A stretch of DNA of 64,000 nt from Siphonodentalium dalli (lineage: Eukaryota; Mollusca; Scaphopoda; Gadilida; Siphonodentaliidae): the NCBI GenBank assembly GCA_032622095.1, contig CP136069.1, forward strand, positions 186,175,122 to 186,239,121. The letters are read 5' to 3'. The notes beneath the pieces were generated by a model that was not told the DNA's origin, did not search any database, and saw only the letters and a program-made list of their open reading frames with translations. This document shows, piece after piece, positions 45,337 through 56,361 of the stretch. Numbering within the stretch: the first letter of the stretch is position 1; each line of letters begins with the position of its first letter. The position numbers were made by a program, and so were the translations under genes.

Positions 45337-46451
45337 CAAGAGTAAAGAGGTGGAGGTGAATGTTACATGTAAGTTGTTATTAACGAAATGGAACGATGCC
45401 TTTAATAGGTTCCACCAGCAATAAGTCGCTACTTCTTTATATTGGCCTGACAGATTGGTTTTTGTTGGCATCATGCCTGTCGACCATTATGATGGCCACA
45501 TATATTGTCATATAACAGCGATTTACGATCTGTCTTGTTGGCTCATAATATAAATTAAGAAAGTGGCCTTGTGTTCGTTCCTTGCGTAAAAAAATATTTT
45601 TTTTAGTACAAACGTCCTCATTGATTGTGTCCCTCGACTCCTTGTGTAATTGGTCAAGTAACTTACATGTATGTACATGTACAGACCACTCACAAATTTC
45701 TTAGAAAAGCGACCACATGTTCGAATCTACTTTGCGATTTTGGAGCAACGCATTTGTAAATGCGTTCATATTTTAACACATTTACCTTGATTTATTCACA
45801 AACAAATGTCTTGATGCAGGCCTTAAAATCCATCAGATTTTTGGCAATAATCAAAATGTTAGTGTTTCACTTTCTACAGGGAATCAAGACTTTTTACTAG
45901 AATCAAAATGAGAATCATGATTCTCAGATTCTGATTATAAAACAATTAATGTCAACAGTGTTTATTTATGTTTATTCCATTTTGAATGGAAAACTACATC
46001 ATGAATGTCCGATTCCGAACATATACATGTACACCAGGAGTGGGAAAATAACACAGAATTATTCAGATGTGAATTTAAATTAAACAAAATTATAACTAAA
46101 ATTGCAAAATACACTATCGTATCGTTATTTGGGTGTTCATACTAGTATACTTTTTCGGCGCAATGATCGGTAATTTCAATGCGACTGCGATTATTCCCAA
46201 TGCAGTGCATTTAATTTAAATGCTGTCATTAAGGCATTTACAAAGTGGCGTGACACAATGCACCCTCAATGCATTTTAAATGCAACAACCGCATTTCATT
46301 GATCCACGTTGTAAAGGACATTTATTTTTAGAATACATGTATGTACGTGTATATAACCACAAGAATAAAGAACAAATCAACTGTTTTTATTACTTTGTAA
46401 ACCTCTGATGTTTCCCATACAGTATACATTTGTATATTATAAACCATGTTA
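45337..46451. other. Intergenic interval rich in TACATGTA
   Basis: No gene supported. TACATGTA-type palindromes occur at about 45365, 45666, 46025 and 46335. Confidence 0.5.
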
Positions 46452-46668
46452 CAGTAATTCTAGAGCTAATTAATCGACTCCTTAACTACAGCAGAATTAT
46501 GGGTAACTTTTCAGGATTTAGTCCGAAATATGGCTTGTTGCCATTCATCGGAAAGCTCTCACCGAGAGCTTTCCTATGAATGGCATCAACCCATATTTCC
46601 GACTAAATCGTGAAAAGTTACCCATAATTCTGCTGTAGTTAAGGAGTCGATTAATTAGAGCATTACTG
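46452..46668. mobile_element. TA-flanked palindromic MITE, longest copy
   Basis: CAGTAATTCTAGAGCTAATT at the left, TTAATTAGAGCATTACTG at the right, with TA on both sides. Arms of about 100 bp include GACTCCTTAACTACAGCAGA, ATTATGGGTAACTTTTCA and GGAAAGCTCTC; the centre is at CTCACCGAGAG. CAGT-type ends and TA target sites suggest Tc1/mariner mobilisation. Confidence 0.88.
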
Positions 46669-48176
46669 TATATCCTCTATAACTGTTTATTCAACATCAC
46701 GTGCTGCAATCCATAAATGCGGTTCAGATTTCGATGTCCGGTTCAACATTATTATCATATGGTTTGATAGCAGAAATACTCAGTTTGGAATGTTATACCA
46801 TACAAGTTTTACGAGTTGCTCTTGCTCAAGAATGGATAAATTTATAAACCTGATTTTTGGCGCATTAGTTAGAATTATATTTTTGCACAAGAACACACCA
46901 CAAATATCGAACTGGACATCAAAAGCAGAACCGGATTGTATCGATTGCATAAACATAAGAAGTTGGTCACTGACCGACAATTGCTATTCTCTGGTGTGGT
47001 TTATAGGACTACCGTACGCAATGCCGACTTAAAAATAAAAATTCACATAAACATCGCATGAAGCGGTCTATCCACAAACTCAGGTATTCGGTAATTCCAA
47101 ATGTATGAACTATCACCATGATATCCCGGTATATCATTGTCAGGACTGTTTGTACAAAAGGTTGTTATTCTACTATGCATAATTTTGCTATATCATTGTA
47201 CTCGGACTGTATTGCAATGTAATATATCAGTACATGTACCGGTATACTGGGTGCACATTATATACATGTACATGTAGGCCTACTTTCACTTTAGTACATG
47301 TATGTGTCATAAAAGACTCATGTTGTTAAATTGAAAAAAAACATGTGTGAAAACAGAGAGAATACATGTACATGTGCCGGTACTATATACCTCTTTGTGT
47401 GCTGTACTACCGGTACTATTCATGTACATGTACTACACTACAATAAGAGAAATTTTAATTGATTCTGCTGCCCTTGTGCCACAGGCCTCAAACACGCCAA
47501 ACAAGTATCTGTAGCCAGGCCCACCAGTACCAGGCTACTAGTAAATGAAGTACTGAAAGTGTCACATCATTAATCGAGCCCAATCTTAGTTATACTAGTC
47601 TCTTGTGTAGTTTGGGTTACTATTAATAAGATATTTAATGAATGTTTGGAATGTATGGTAGCATTCTTACCTGGATCAACATATGCCATGCACAACGCTG
47701 GTCATCATATCATCACCGCTGTTGGCAGTAAACCGCTCATCGGGCTATAACAGTTAGAGTTTTCCATACCAGGGCTAATCTAATCAGTTAAAATTAGTCA
47801 TTTTAGAGGGAATACCAACCAGTGGAAGACGTACAAAAAGTCATGTATATTCAGATATCAGTTTTCGAGAAAAAACCCATCTTAGTCGAGCGGACTTAGA
47901 ATATCGGGGTAAACTTAAATTTCATTCAGCAACACTTTCACAGCAGAATATAAAAATAGTACATTATAATCACTTACAGTACATGTACATGTAGCCCAAG
48001 TGCAGTGCTAGCCTATATTATATACTACCAAAACTTTTGGTCAGTTTCTCGATGACTGACACTTGTAAACGTTTGAACGGGTACTATATAGTACATGTAC
48101 ATGTACATGTGTACCGTATGTGAATTAAAGATCTTATTATTGACACAACAGGAGGCTAGACATACATTTGTAACTA
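46669..48176. other. Intergenic interval, no gene supported
   Basis: Short open frames only. TACATGTA repeats are dense at 47225-47435 and 47980-48115. Confidence 0.45.
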
Positions 48177-48341
48177 CAGTAATGCTCTAATTAATCGACT
48201 CCTTAACCACAGCAGAATTACGGGTATTAAACTCGGGGAGAGCTTTCCGATGAATGGCAACAAGCCATATATCCGACTAAATCCTGAAAGTTACACATAA
48301 TTCTGCTGTGGTTAAGGGGTCGATTTCTTAGGGCACTACTG
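48177..48341. mobile_element. TA-flanked palindromic MITE, copy 4
   Basis: CAGTAATGCTCTAATTAATC at the left, TTAGGGCACTACTG at the right, TA at both sides. Same family as 46452-46668, with a deletion in the left arm. Confidence 0.85.
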
Positions 48342-48769
48342 TATCTGTTTTAGTGCACATCAAATGTATTTGTTGTCTTTCCTCTTGTAATTTGTCTTTG
48401 GTTGTGTTCGCCATTTCGATGGACAACTACATGTACTGACATCAAATGACTGAAATGAGTCAAAATTTAGCAGTGCAGCCAATTATATAGATAAACAGAA
48501 TTAAATAGCATCCAAATTCCAAATGAGCATAAATGATAAAACAAACTTTATTGAGCACTCTTTTAATACTAGTAATTACAGCTACAATGAAAGCACCTAA
48601 TAAAAATTCTAAGTTTGGTAAAACTGTCTGTATACAAAGTTTATCTGGCCGTGATGAATAAAACCTATAAATGGGATCATATACATGTATGTTAGATATC
48701 ATTACATGATTATTTGAAAACACATATCCGTATGGAAAACAAACTATTTTACCACTGGCCAAGTGGTCC

Positions 48770-48883
48770 TGCTAATATGCTATGATGCTGGTGGTCCTGC
48801 TGAATTGCTATGATGCGGGTAGTGCAATTCATAGCAATTAAGCAGGACCCAACCGCATCATAGCACATTAGCAGGAACACTTG
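48770..48883. repeat. Hairpin element with nested direct repeats
   Basis: CAAGTGGTCCTGCTAATATG and GCTATGATGC pair with GCATCATAGC and ACATTAGCAGGAACACTTG. Inside each arm a second CCTGCTGAATTGCTATGA-type block repeats the pattern. A half copy lies at 57600-57655. Confidence 0.8.
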
Positions 48884-49482
48884 AACAGGGTATATTTACA
48901 GTGTCAAATCGAATGGGCATCTTTTAACAATATTTTTGAACAATTTCCTAGAAGTGTTCGAAAATTGAGAACTGAATTTAAATTTTTTTTTATGAGGTTT
49001 CGATTGAAAAATTTCTAACTTAGCTCATCAGGATTAACATTGTCGCACAGCTATATTCTCTTTCCCAACAAAGTGTATAGAACATACATGTAAAATTACA
49101 GCTATGCTTTAATTAATCAACTCGCCTTATATTACTCGGGTATTACTGCAGTATTCAGGCGTGTTCATGCGATCAACCGCAGTCAGTTATACCGCCGCAG
49201 AATGTGGTCCACCTCACATTTGCAGTTAGGCTGTATTTTTCATGCGATGTTTATATGAATTTTGTTTTAAAGTTGACATTGTAATCACACCAGAATTTTT
49301 TTTTATTGTTTCAAAATGTCTAGATAGAATTCAGAATTTTTGTGGTAAAAACAATTAACTTGGTTATCACAGTTAACACATATTACTGTGGTAAGATTAC
49401 CAGCGGATACCGCATGTCAACAGGGACTGCATGCTCTAATTAATTATCAGGTTTAACATGTTTATACTGGATACAGTTCATT

Positions 49483-50445
49483 TTAAAGGTACTCAATCCG
49501 GTTCGATGATACCCATATAATCAGATTCCAACATCATACATTTGTATTTAGAAAGGCTGCTTCAGTTACGTTATCAGAATTGATTAATTGCCCTAAAATA
49601 ATGCTAACCACTGTCAACTAAAGTATACAATTGCCTGACATATGTTATTTATCAACATGTTGTTCTACAAAATTTGGCCTTATTATCAACAGAAAGCCTC
49701 TTGATTTTAGAGTTATCCATCTTCATCTGAAATTTGGTCCGAGACCGTGGGCCACTATTAATTCTTGATCGTGAAAAATAGTATATTTCAAAAATTGATA
49801 TCTAATAACTCTGAGCTTTGATAGGTGGTGGGTTCCTCGACTCGTACCAAATATCTTTTACCCCCCCCCCCCCCCCCCCCCCCAAGTCCAAATAAAGAGT
49901 AATGTGCGAGCATTAATTCAGGGGGCCCTTAATCAGATTATGCATCTTTAAATTCAAATACAGTTTAAAGATGCATAATCCGATTAAGTGCCCCTCATTT
50001 GCTATTTACATATACATGTATATGGAATCGGGGGGGGGGGGGGGTAAAAATATTTTAATCAAGTCGAGGGACCCACCTACATGTATCAAAGCTCAGAGTT
50101 ATTAGATATCAATTTTTGAAATTTTAATATTTATCACCATCGATACTTAATAGTGGCCCAGAAAAATTTGACGAGCCGACGGTCTCAGACCAAATTTCGG
50201 ATGAAGATGGATAACTCTAAAATGAAGAGGCTTTGTGTTGATAATAAGGTCAAACTTCGTCGAACAGCATGTTGATAAATATAACGTATCAGGCGATTTT
50301 ATACTATACATGTAGTTGACAGTGGTTAGCATTATTTTTGGGCAATTAATCGATTCTGATATTACTGAAGCAGCATTTCTAAAAAAAATGTTGTTGTTGG
50401 AATCTAATTATATGGGGACCATCGAATCTGATTGAGCACCTTTAA
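49483..50445. mobile_element. 963-bp full-length foldback (palindromic) TTAA element
   Basis: TTAAAGGTACTCAATCCGGT at the left and GATTGAGCACCTTTAA at the right, TTAA at both edges. The arms pair throughout: CTGCTTCAGTTACGTTATCA, AATGCTAACCACTGTCAACT, AAATTTGGTCCGAGACCGTG and GAGGAACCCACC-type blocks all have complements in the right half. A 23-base C run (49861-49883) faces a G run near 50031-50044, and the centre is ATGCATCTTTAAA against TTTAAAGATGCAT. TTAAAGG ends suggest a T2/Kolobok-like MITE. One arm is found alone at 19922-20352. Confidence 0.85.
49861..49883. repeat. Poly-C tract, 23 bp
   Basis: Uninterrupted C run in the left arm of the foldback element. Confidence 0.95.
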
Positions 50446-50475
50446 TAGTTAGCTATATGAGTTATATACACATAA

Positions 50476-50871
50476 GGCGACACCAATTTTTAAGTCCGGT
50501 TTACGAACACCTCCTACAACTTTTTTTCCATTTCATGATTTTTTTTTTAAATTTTTTGTCCCAAATTTTTTACACGCGTACTGATTTTCATGTGCTGTCG
50601 CATCCGGTTCTGCTTATGATCATTTGCAGATCCATATTTTCATGTATTTCATGACAAGAAATGTCTTGTTTGGTTCAGAATTTCATTCGAAAAGTTTTTT
50701 TTCACAATTTTTGTAAAATTTATGTCAAATTTCAAGATTTACTTGATATAAATTGGGGGGGGTGGGGGGACAATTTTTTTTATTTTTATTTTTTTCCCCT
50801 CCTGCATCTACTTTTTTGCTCACCACATCAGCCCACATGTTCGTAAACCAGACTTAAAAATTGGTGTCGCC
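50476..50871. mobile_element. TIR element, GGCGACACCAATTTTTAAGT family, copy 2
   Basis: Left GGCGACACCAATTTTTAAGT plus CCGGTTTACGAACA; right TGTTCGTAAACCAGACTTAA plus AAATTGGTGTCGCC. The body is the inverse of 43095-43474, including TTTCATGTGCTGTCGCATCC and CTCCTGCATCTAC. A short G run lies near 50755. Confidence 0.87.
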
Positions 50872-50894
50872 TAATAGACATTTAAACTTTGAAA

Positions 50895-51130
50895 ATTGTA
50901 GGTTTCCGGATGATAACTTCAGTTTGTGTGATCATATCTGAACCAAATGTGGTATGTAAGTTTATCATACCAAAATACAGGTCAAGTTCGAATATAGGTG
51001 TGCTCCGCTCATTTTTGCGAGAGTTATGGCCCTTTTTCGACTTAGAATCGTGTTAATTTCTGGTTTCCGCATCATAATTTTAGTTTGTGTGATCAAATCT
51101 GAATCAAATTTGGTATGATAGTTTATTATC
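50895..51130. repeat. Mollusc-type dispersed repeat, second copy
   Basis: GGATGATAACTTCAGTTTGT, TCTGAACCAAATGTGGTATG and GAGAGTTATGGCCCTTTTTC match 9985-10120. The motif GGATGATAA-TTTAGTTTGTGTGATC occurs twice within this copy (about 50900 and 51065), so the unit is tandem. Confidence 0.7.
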
Positions 51131-52470
51131 CACCATTTCATGGGACACTGGTTGGATTGTTCTGAAATGTAGTATCGGATTTAGGGGACCTTGATATATT
51201 TTTCAGACAAGCTGATGCCCCAAAGAAGCCACTTTTTCTCACATTTGCTGAAATAGTATCCAAAACATCAACATATCAAGAGCCATTAGACTGAATTAGA
51301 TAAAAATATATCACTTGGGTCTGTTTAAGCTGGAAAATACTCAAAAATTTTATAATTTTCTGCTATTATATCTGCATACTAGCCTTTTTGCTGAATCGTG
51401 AATGCCGGTTATATTGCCGTGTGAAATCCTAGTACCAGATAACATTGGGTATGTACATGTATATAGCATACCACCTGAAAATGGCTTGAATATCACATAC
51501 CAAAGCGGGGTGGGGGTGTGTGTGACACCCTCCTTGATCATAGTCTGTATTCTACAGGGTATGTTAACTGTTTCGAGTTGGTGCAATTAATGTGATTGTT
51601 TAATCTCTACCATCTGAAATCTATTTATAGCATATTTTGCTATCTGATCAATATTGCTACTTAGTACTGATATAAAACAGGATAAAGATGGTGTGTCTCT
51701 TTCCCGAATGTTCTGTTTACATGTACATTTGGGGGTTTATGAGTCAAATAATATCAGACAACATGTCCTTCTAACACTAAGAAATAATATGTTCTTATGA
51801 ACCAGGACAAAATATGACTATTTCTGGAGCATTACAGCACATTATTACAAATCTATATTTGTAAGCAGTAAGATAATGACAGGAAACATGTCCTCAGACT
51901 AAGAAATAATTTTTTGGTGTGTATTTCACACCACAGCTCATGTGTATACTCACATTAGTTTATGTCATTCAAAGGGAGAAACCCATTTAGAAAGTTTAAA
52001 TGAGACAAAACTACCTCACTGTAGATGTAGTTGCAAGGTACAACATGTACATGTATTCTGGTAAATGACATTGGAACTAAAATAATGATTTTTGTGTCCA
52101 CCGGTATGTCATGTACCGGTACTAGTATACATTGCAACTACATGTACATGTAACTTGCCTAACATACCATATACATGTATGAAGAGGGACTTTGCAAGTG
52201 TTTTTTAATCAAAATTTTAACCCAACTCTTGTTGTCAGTAAGTTTTAACCCATGCAGTTTAATGAGTTTATATATTTATATATTACATGTGTTTCTATAC
52301 ATGTATTTTATCTTTAGTTAGTTTGTTGTCCTTGAATAAACTTGTATTGCTGCACAATCAGTTTCCTTAATGTTCTATTATACTAAAACAACTCCATTGA
52401 TAACAATACCCCTGCATCCCATCAAAATCTACTTCATTGCCATCCTCATCATTTCACTTTGGTATCCCCA
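51131..52470. other. Intergenic interval, no gene supported
   Basis: No exon or named repeat. TACATGTA motifs continue to about 52180. Confidence 0.45.
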
Positions 52471-53311
52471 CCCAGGTGTACCTTGGTGTTATTCACCCAG
52501 GTGTTCCTTGGTGTTTCCTACCCATGTGTACCTTGGTGTTTTCTTACCCAGGTGTACCTTGGTGTTTTCTTACCCAGGTGTACCTTGGTGTTTTCTTACC
52601 CAGGTGTACCTTGGTGTTTTCCTGCCCAGGTGTACCTTGGTGTTTCCTTACCTGGGTGTACCTTGGGGTTTTCTAACCCAGGTGCATCTCAATGGGAAAT
52701 CCACCTGGGTAAGAAAACACCAAGGTACACCGGCGTAAAAAAAACACCAAGGTATACCTGGGTTGGAAACATCAAGGTACACCTGGGTGGGGAACACCCA
52801 GGTAGGAAACACCAGGGTACACCTGGGTGAATAACACCAAGGTACACCTGGGTGGGAAACACCCAGGTAGGAAACACCAGGGTACACCTGGGTGAATAAC
52901 ACCAAGGTACACCTGGGTGGGAAACACCCAGGTAGGAAACACCAGGGTACACCTGGGTGAATAACACCAAGGTAACCTGGATGGGAAACACCCAGGTAGG
53001 AAACACCAGGGTACACCTGGGTAAATAACACCATGGTACACCTGGGTGGGGAAACACCCAGGTAGGAAACACCAGGGTAGACCTGGGTGGGAAACACCCA
53101 GGTAGGGTACACCTGGGTGTGGTCACCTGGGTAATTACACCCAGGTTTACCCATACCAGGGTTTTTATCCAGTTTCAGGTGGGTAAATCATGGTAAAACC
53201 CAGGTTTCGCGGGGTCTTGATGGTTGGTGGATGTCTTGGTAGATAGATTTTTACCTGGGTTTCGGCCCAAAAAACCTGGGTGGATTTACCCAGGTACATT
53301 TTTATATGGGA
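52471..53311. repeat. Inverted CCAGGTGTACCTTGGTGTT minisatellite
   Basis: From 52471 to about 52690 the unit ACCCAGGTGTACCTTGGTGT plus TTTCTT repeats about eight times. At about 52690 the array switches strand, and AACACCAAGGTACACCTGGG repeats to about 53110, grouped in higher-order units with GGAAACACCCAGGTAGGAAA. The right end GTACATTTTTATATGGGAT is the inverse of the start of 38985-39290. Open frames across it are artefacts. Confidence 0.93.
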
Positions 53312-54777
53312 TAACAAAACATGAATACGATATGTATTGTAATGTAATTGACTTTTGGATGATGAACCCGAACATATGGGTGAACGTTTCCATGTTTTCA
53401 CTTAAAAATAAATGTTTTTCTGTTTTTCTTCTTTTGTCGTCTAACTTTTCCAATGAATCCATTCCAATCCACATATGCCGATGCTTGGACCTCGTACACA
53501 AATCATGAGTTATATGGGTACTGTTATTTTTTAAATCTAGTTGTATGTTGGTCTCAGTCGTCTTCTGACATCAACCAATGCCCGAAGACTTTCCTCCAGA
53601 TCCGTGGTTCTTGGGAACATTTCCTGAATAGATAGGATAGTTTTCAGAGTGTGCACTCAACCAACTCAGATGCTAATGAGAACACAATATGGTTCCCGTT
53701 TCACAATGCGGGAAACAGGTTGCAAAACAGTTTGTGAACCAGTAAATATCCACCATTATCAGTCAACACTTCATATATGAACATTTTGCAGAAAGTATTA
53801 TCTTGAAACTCATCAATGCTATTGGATGGTGTCTTTCCCTACCCATGTGGACCCTCACTAACATTTACAGAGGGTGAATCCTTCGAGTACCGGTTAAGAA
53901 AATATCGAATACCAATTATGGTTATTTCACACTAATATGATAATTAATTTCACACATTTGCCGAAGTAATGTATTTAACGTCATCACATCAATATATATG
54001 AGACTGAATTACATCAAAAATAATAACGAGTCGAAACGTGATGTGACATGCGCTTAGCATGGCATATAGTCAGCAATCTGCAAATGATGCTGGTCCTATC
54101 AAAACATTTTGGCATCTTTTTAACTCATTGGGAGTAATTTTCAAAAATTTAGAAATTCTACCTTTGGCATTAAATAATCTTGTTTTTGTGGGGTACGTTC
54201 TAAAATTATTTTCAAAATTCTAATAAACCGCCCCAGGGTCCAGCTTCCATCTCAAAATTCATGTCATCAGAACGAGGAGCAATTTGTCTGAGAGAAATTG
54301 GGACCTTGGTCATCATCACATTTAGCCTCGAATCTTCTTTAATATGCCTATAGCAGACAATCTACCCTTTCTTTTGACATCCATACATTTGTGCACCACC
54401 TTCATTATGTGGGGAAATTATATGACGGATAGGCTGTAAGCCATTATTTCTTTCGGGTCCGTCAGCCAGTGCTCCATTCTGACTTGTTATTGTCATTCCG
54501 GAGGGTTAGGTGTGATTTTCGTTGACCCGGGCAGATGTGTTACCTTGTCAGGCACCCACTTACCTGTATTGGTTAACCTATAAAAATATATATGAGACTG
54601 AATTACATAAAAAATTATTGTGTCAATTGGGCTAAGAAATAATCCAAATGTGATGCTTTAAAAGCTGCATACCAGCCGTGTTATTAACTCCTGAGTACCG
54701 GTCAAAATGGGTATATGAATCCCGGGTACCAGTTAACAGAGGGGTAGGCCTTCATCGGCTTTATGTGTTAACCATTT
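53312..54777. other. Intergenic interval, nothing recognised
   Basis: Short open frames only. No domain or repeat family identified. Confidence 0.4.
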
Positions 54778-55033
54778 CTATACTAAATACTCACTGATGA
54801 GTAGTTCCCTTAGGAAATGTTCAGATAATAAGTTCAACAAAATAGGTCATTTGTTGAACTTTTTAGCTTAACATTTCACACCATTGAATAGGATTACTGC
54901 CAATTCTACTATATTTTCGTCTCTCTGTCGTCTGCTAATTTTTCCTGAACACCCATCCAAATGAATACTAGACCATTCTAATTTTTAAAGTCATAACTGG
55001 TTGGAATAATCCTTTTAGTATTTAAAGGGTTAA
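54778..55033. mobile_element. TTAA element, CCCTTTCTATACT family, complete copy
   Basis: TTAACCATTTCTATACTAAA at the left, TTAGTATTTAAAGGGTTAA at the right. It contains AGGAAATGTTCAGATAATAA, then TTGTTGAACTTTTTAGCTTA (partly inverted), CGTCTCTCTGTCGTCTGC and ACACCCATCCAAATGAATAC. 256 bp. This is the cleanest single-copy member of the family that forms the arrays at 29818-34486 and 39315-41095. Confidence 0.8.
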
Positions 55034-55197
55034 GCTATTTGTTATAGTTTAGCAGGAGATCGTGTACATAGCTATAGACAATATTCATAACAACAAATTT
55101 CACGAATACAAAATTACGATAATGAATTTCCCCCGCTTTTTTGCACAAGTCTGCAAACGCGTGAAGGCAACCTAACACAATGTCACTCGAGCCTTAC

Positions 55198-55351
55198 CTC
55201 TATCTGTATGACAACATTGCTTGATATGTGCACACCAGGTGGAGAGTCGAACATCGCGCGGATGTAGTTTACAAGAATTGTGGAATTTCTGGGACAATCT
55301 GGCGTGTCAATGTCTGCCGCCTTATAGCACTGGAAGGCTCGGTCTGAAAGC
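55198..55351 (-). CDS. Orphan internal exon of unknown gene, secreted-type sequence
   Basis: The minus strand has a strong acceptor, TTTATCTGTCTTCCCAG, just above 55351 and a strong donor, ATAGAG/GTAAGG, at 55197. The 154-bp exon reads LSDRAFQCYKAADIDTPDCP, then RNSTILVNYIRAMFDSPPGV and HISSNVVIQIE (51 codons, phase 2 in, phase 0 out). Two cysteines and an N-x-S/T site fit an extracellular protein. The CPxxSxI-x-I-x-x-A-x-F/Y pattern faintly recalls the start of a SUEL-type galactose-binding lectin domain, but the G-R that normally follows is absent. No partner exon was recognised nearby. It could also be a decayed exon. Confidence 0.45.
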
Positions 55352-55627
55352 CTGGGAAGACAGATAAAGAGTGGGTTATATCTCGAGCCTAATGGAATTA
55401 CTGAACTAAATTGTTTCCCATAGGCGACAGTGTTAACGTTTCGGCAAAATTCACTGAATTGAAGCCTGCAGGCCATACCAGTGATGTTTACCCAGCTAGA
55501 TTGACACCAGTTGATCACGAAAATGTAAGAAAAAGAGGTGGCATCAGAGATGATGTGTCTCGTTTTCGGTGGCTTACCGCCGGTGGCTACCGCCAATTGG
55601 TGTGCATCAGTATCGGTAGACTAATTA

Positions 55628-56361
55628 ATAGGTAAAATCGAAAAATGACTAATTAAGGGCCATAACTCTATCAAATTTTATCGGGCCAGGCTGGTTTTCG
55701 AACTCGTCCGAAATATTCTTGGCAAGTATGTCTATTCCAAATTTTAAACAAATCGGAGGACGTTTGTTGAAGTTATCGTGCTAACGAGCTAAAAATTCAC
55801 GAAAAATGACTAATTAAGGACCATAACTCTATCAAATTTTTCGAACTCGTCCAGGATATTATTGGAAGACACTAATATACCAAATTTTAGTTGAATCGGA
55901 TGACGTTTGTTGAAGTTATCGCGCTAACGAGCTGAAAATTCGTGAAAAATGACTAATTAAGGGCCATAACTCTATCAAATTTTATCGGACCAGGCCGGTT
56001 TTCGAACTCGTCCGATATATTCTTGGGAGACACCTATATACCAAATTTCAATCAAATCGGATAACGTTTGTTGAAGTTATCGCGCTAACGAGCTGAAAAT
56101 TCGTGAAAAATGAATAATTAAGGGCCATAACTCTATCAAATTTTATCGGACCAGGCCGGATTTCGAACTCGTCCGAGATATTCTTGGGAGACACCTATAT
56201 ACCAAATTTCAATCAAATCGGATAACGTTTGTTGAAGTTATCGCGCTAACGAGCTGAAAATTCGTGTAAAAATGAATAATTAAGGGCCACAACTCTATCA
56301 AATTTTATCGGACCTGGCCGGTTTTCGAACTTGAACGAGATATTCGTGGGAGACACCTATA
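55628..56361. repeat. 161-bp tandem repeat, left part
   Basis: TTAAGGGCCATAACTCTATC recurs at about 55653, 55813, 55957, 56118 and 56280, with ACCAGGCCGGTTTTCGAACT and AACGTTTGTTGAAGTTATCG in each full unit. AGGGCCATAACTCT blocks are abundant in mollusc genomes. The array is interrupted at CACCTATA by the 4-kb element and resumes at 60350. Confidence 0.9.

Noticed and set aside
52370-53154. Overlapping Pro/Val/Cys-rich open frames up to 168 codons
   Set aside because: Artefacts of the CCAGGTGTACC minisatellite, open on both strands and in several frames.
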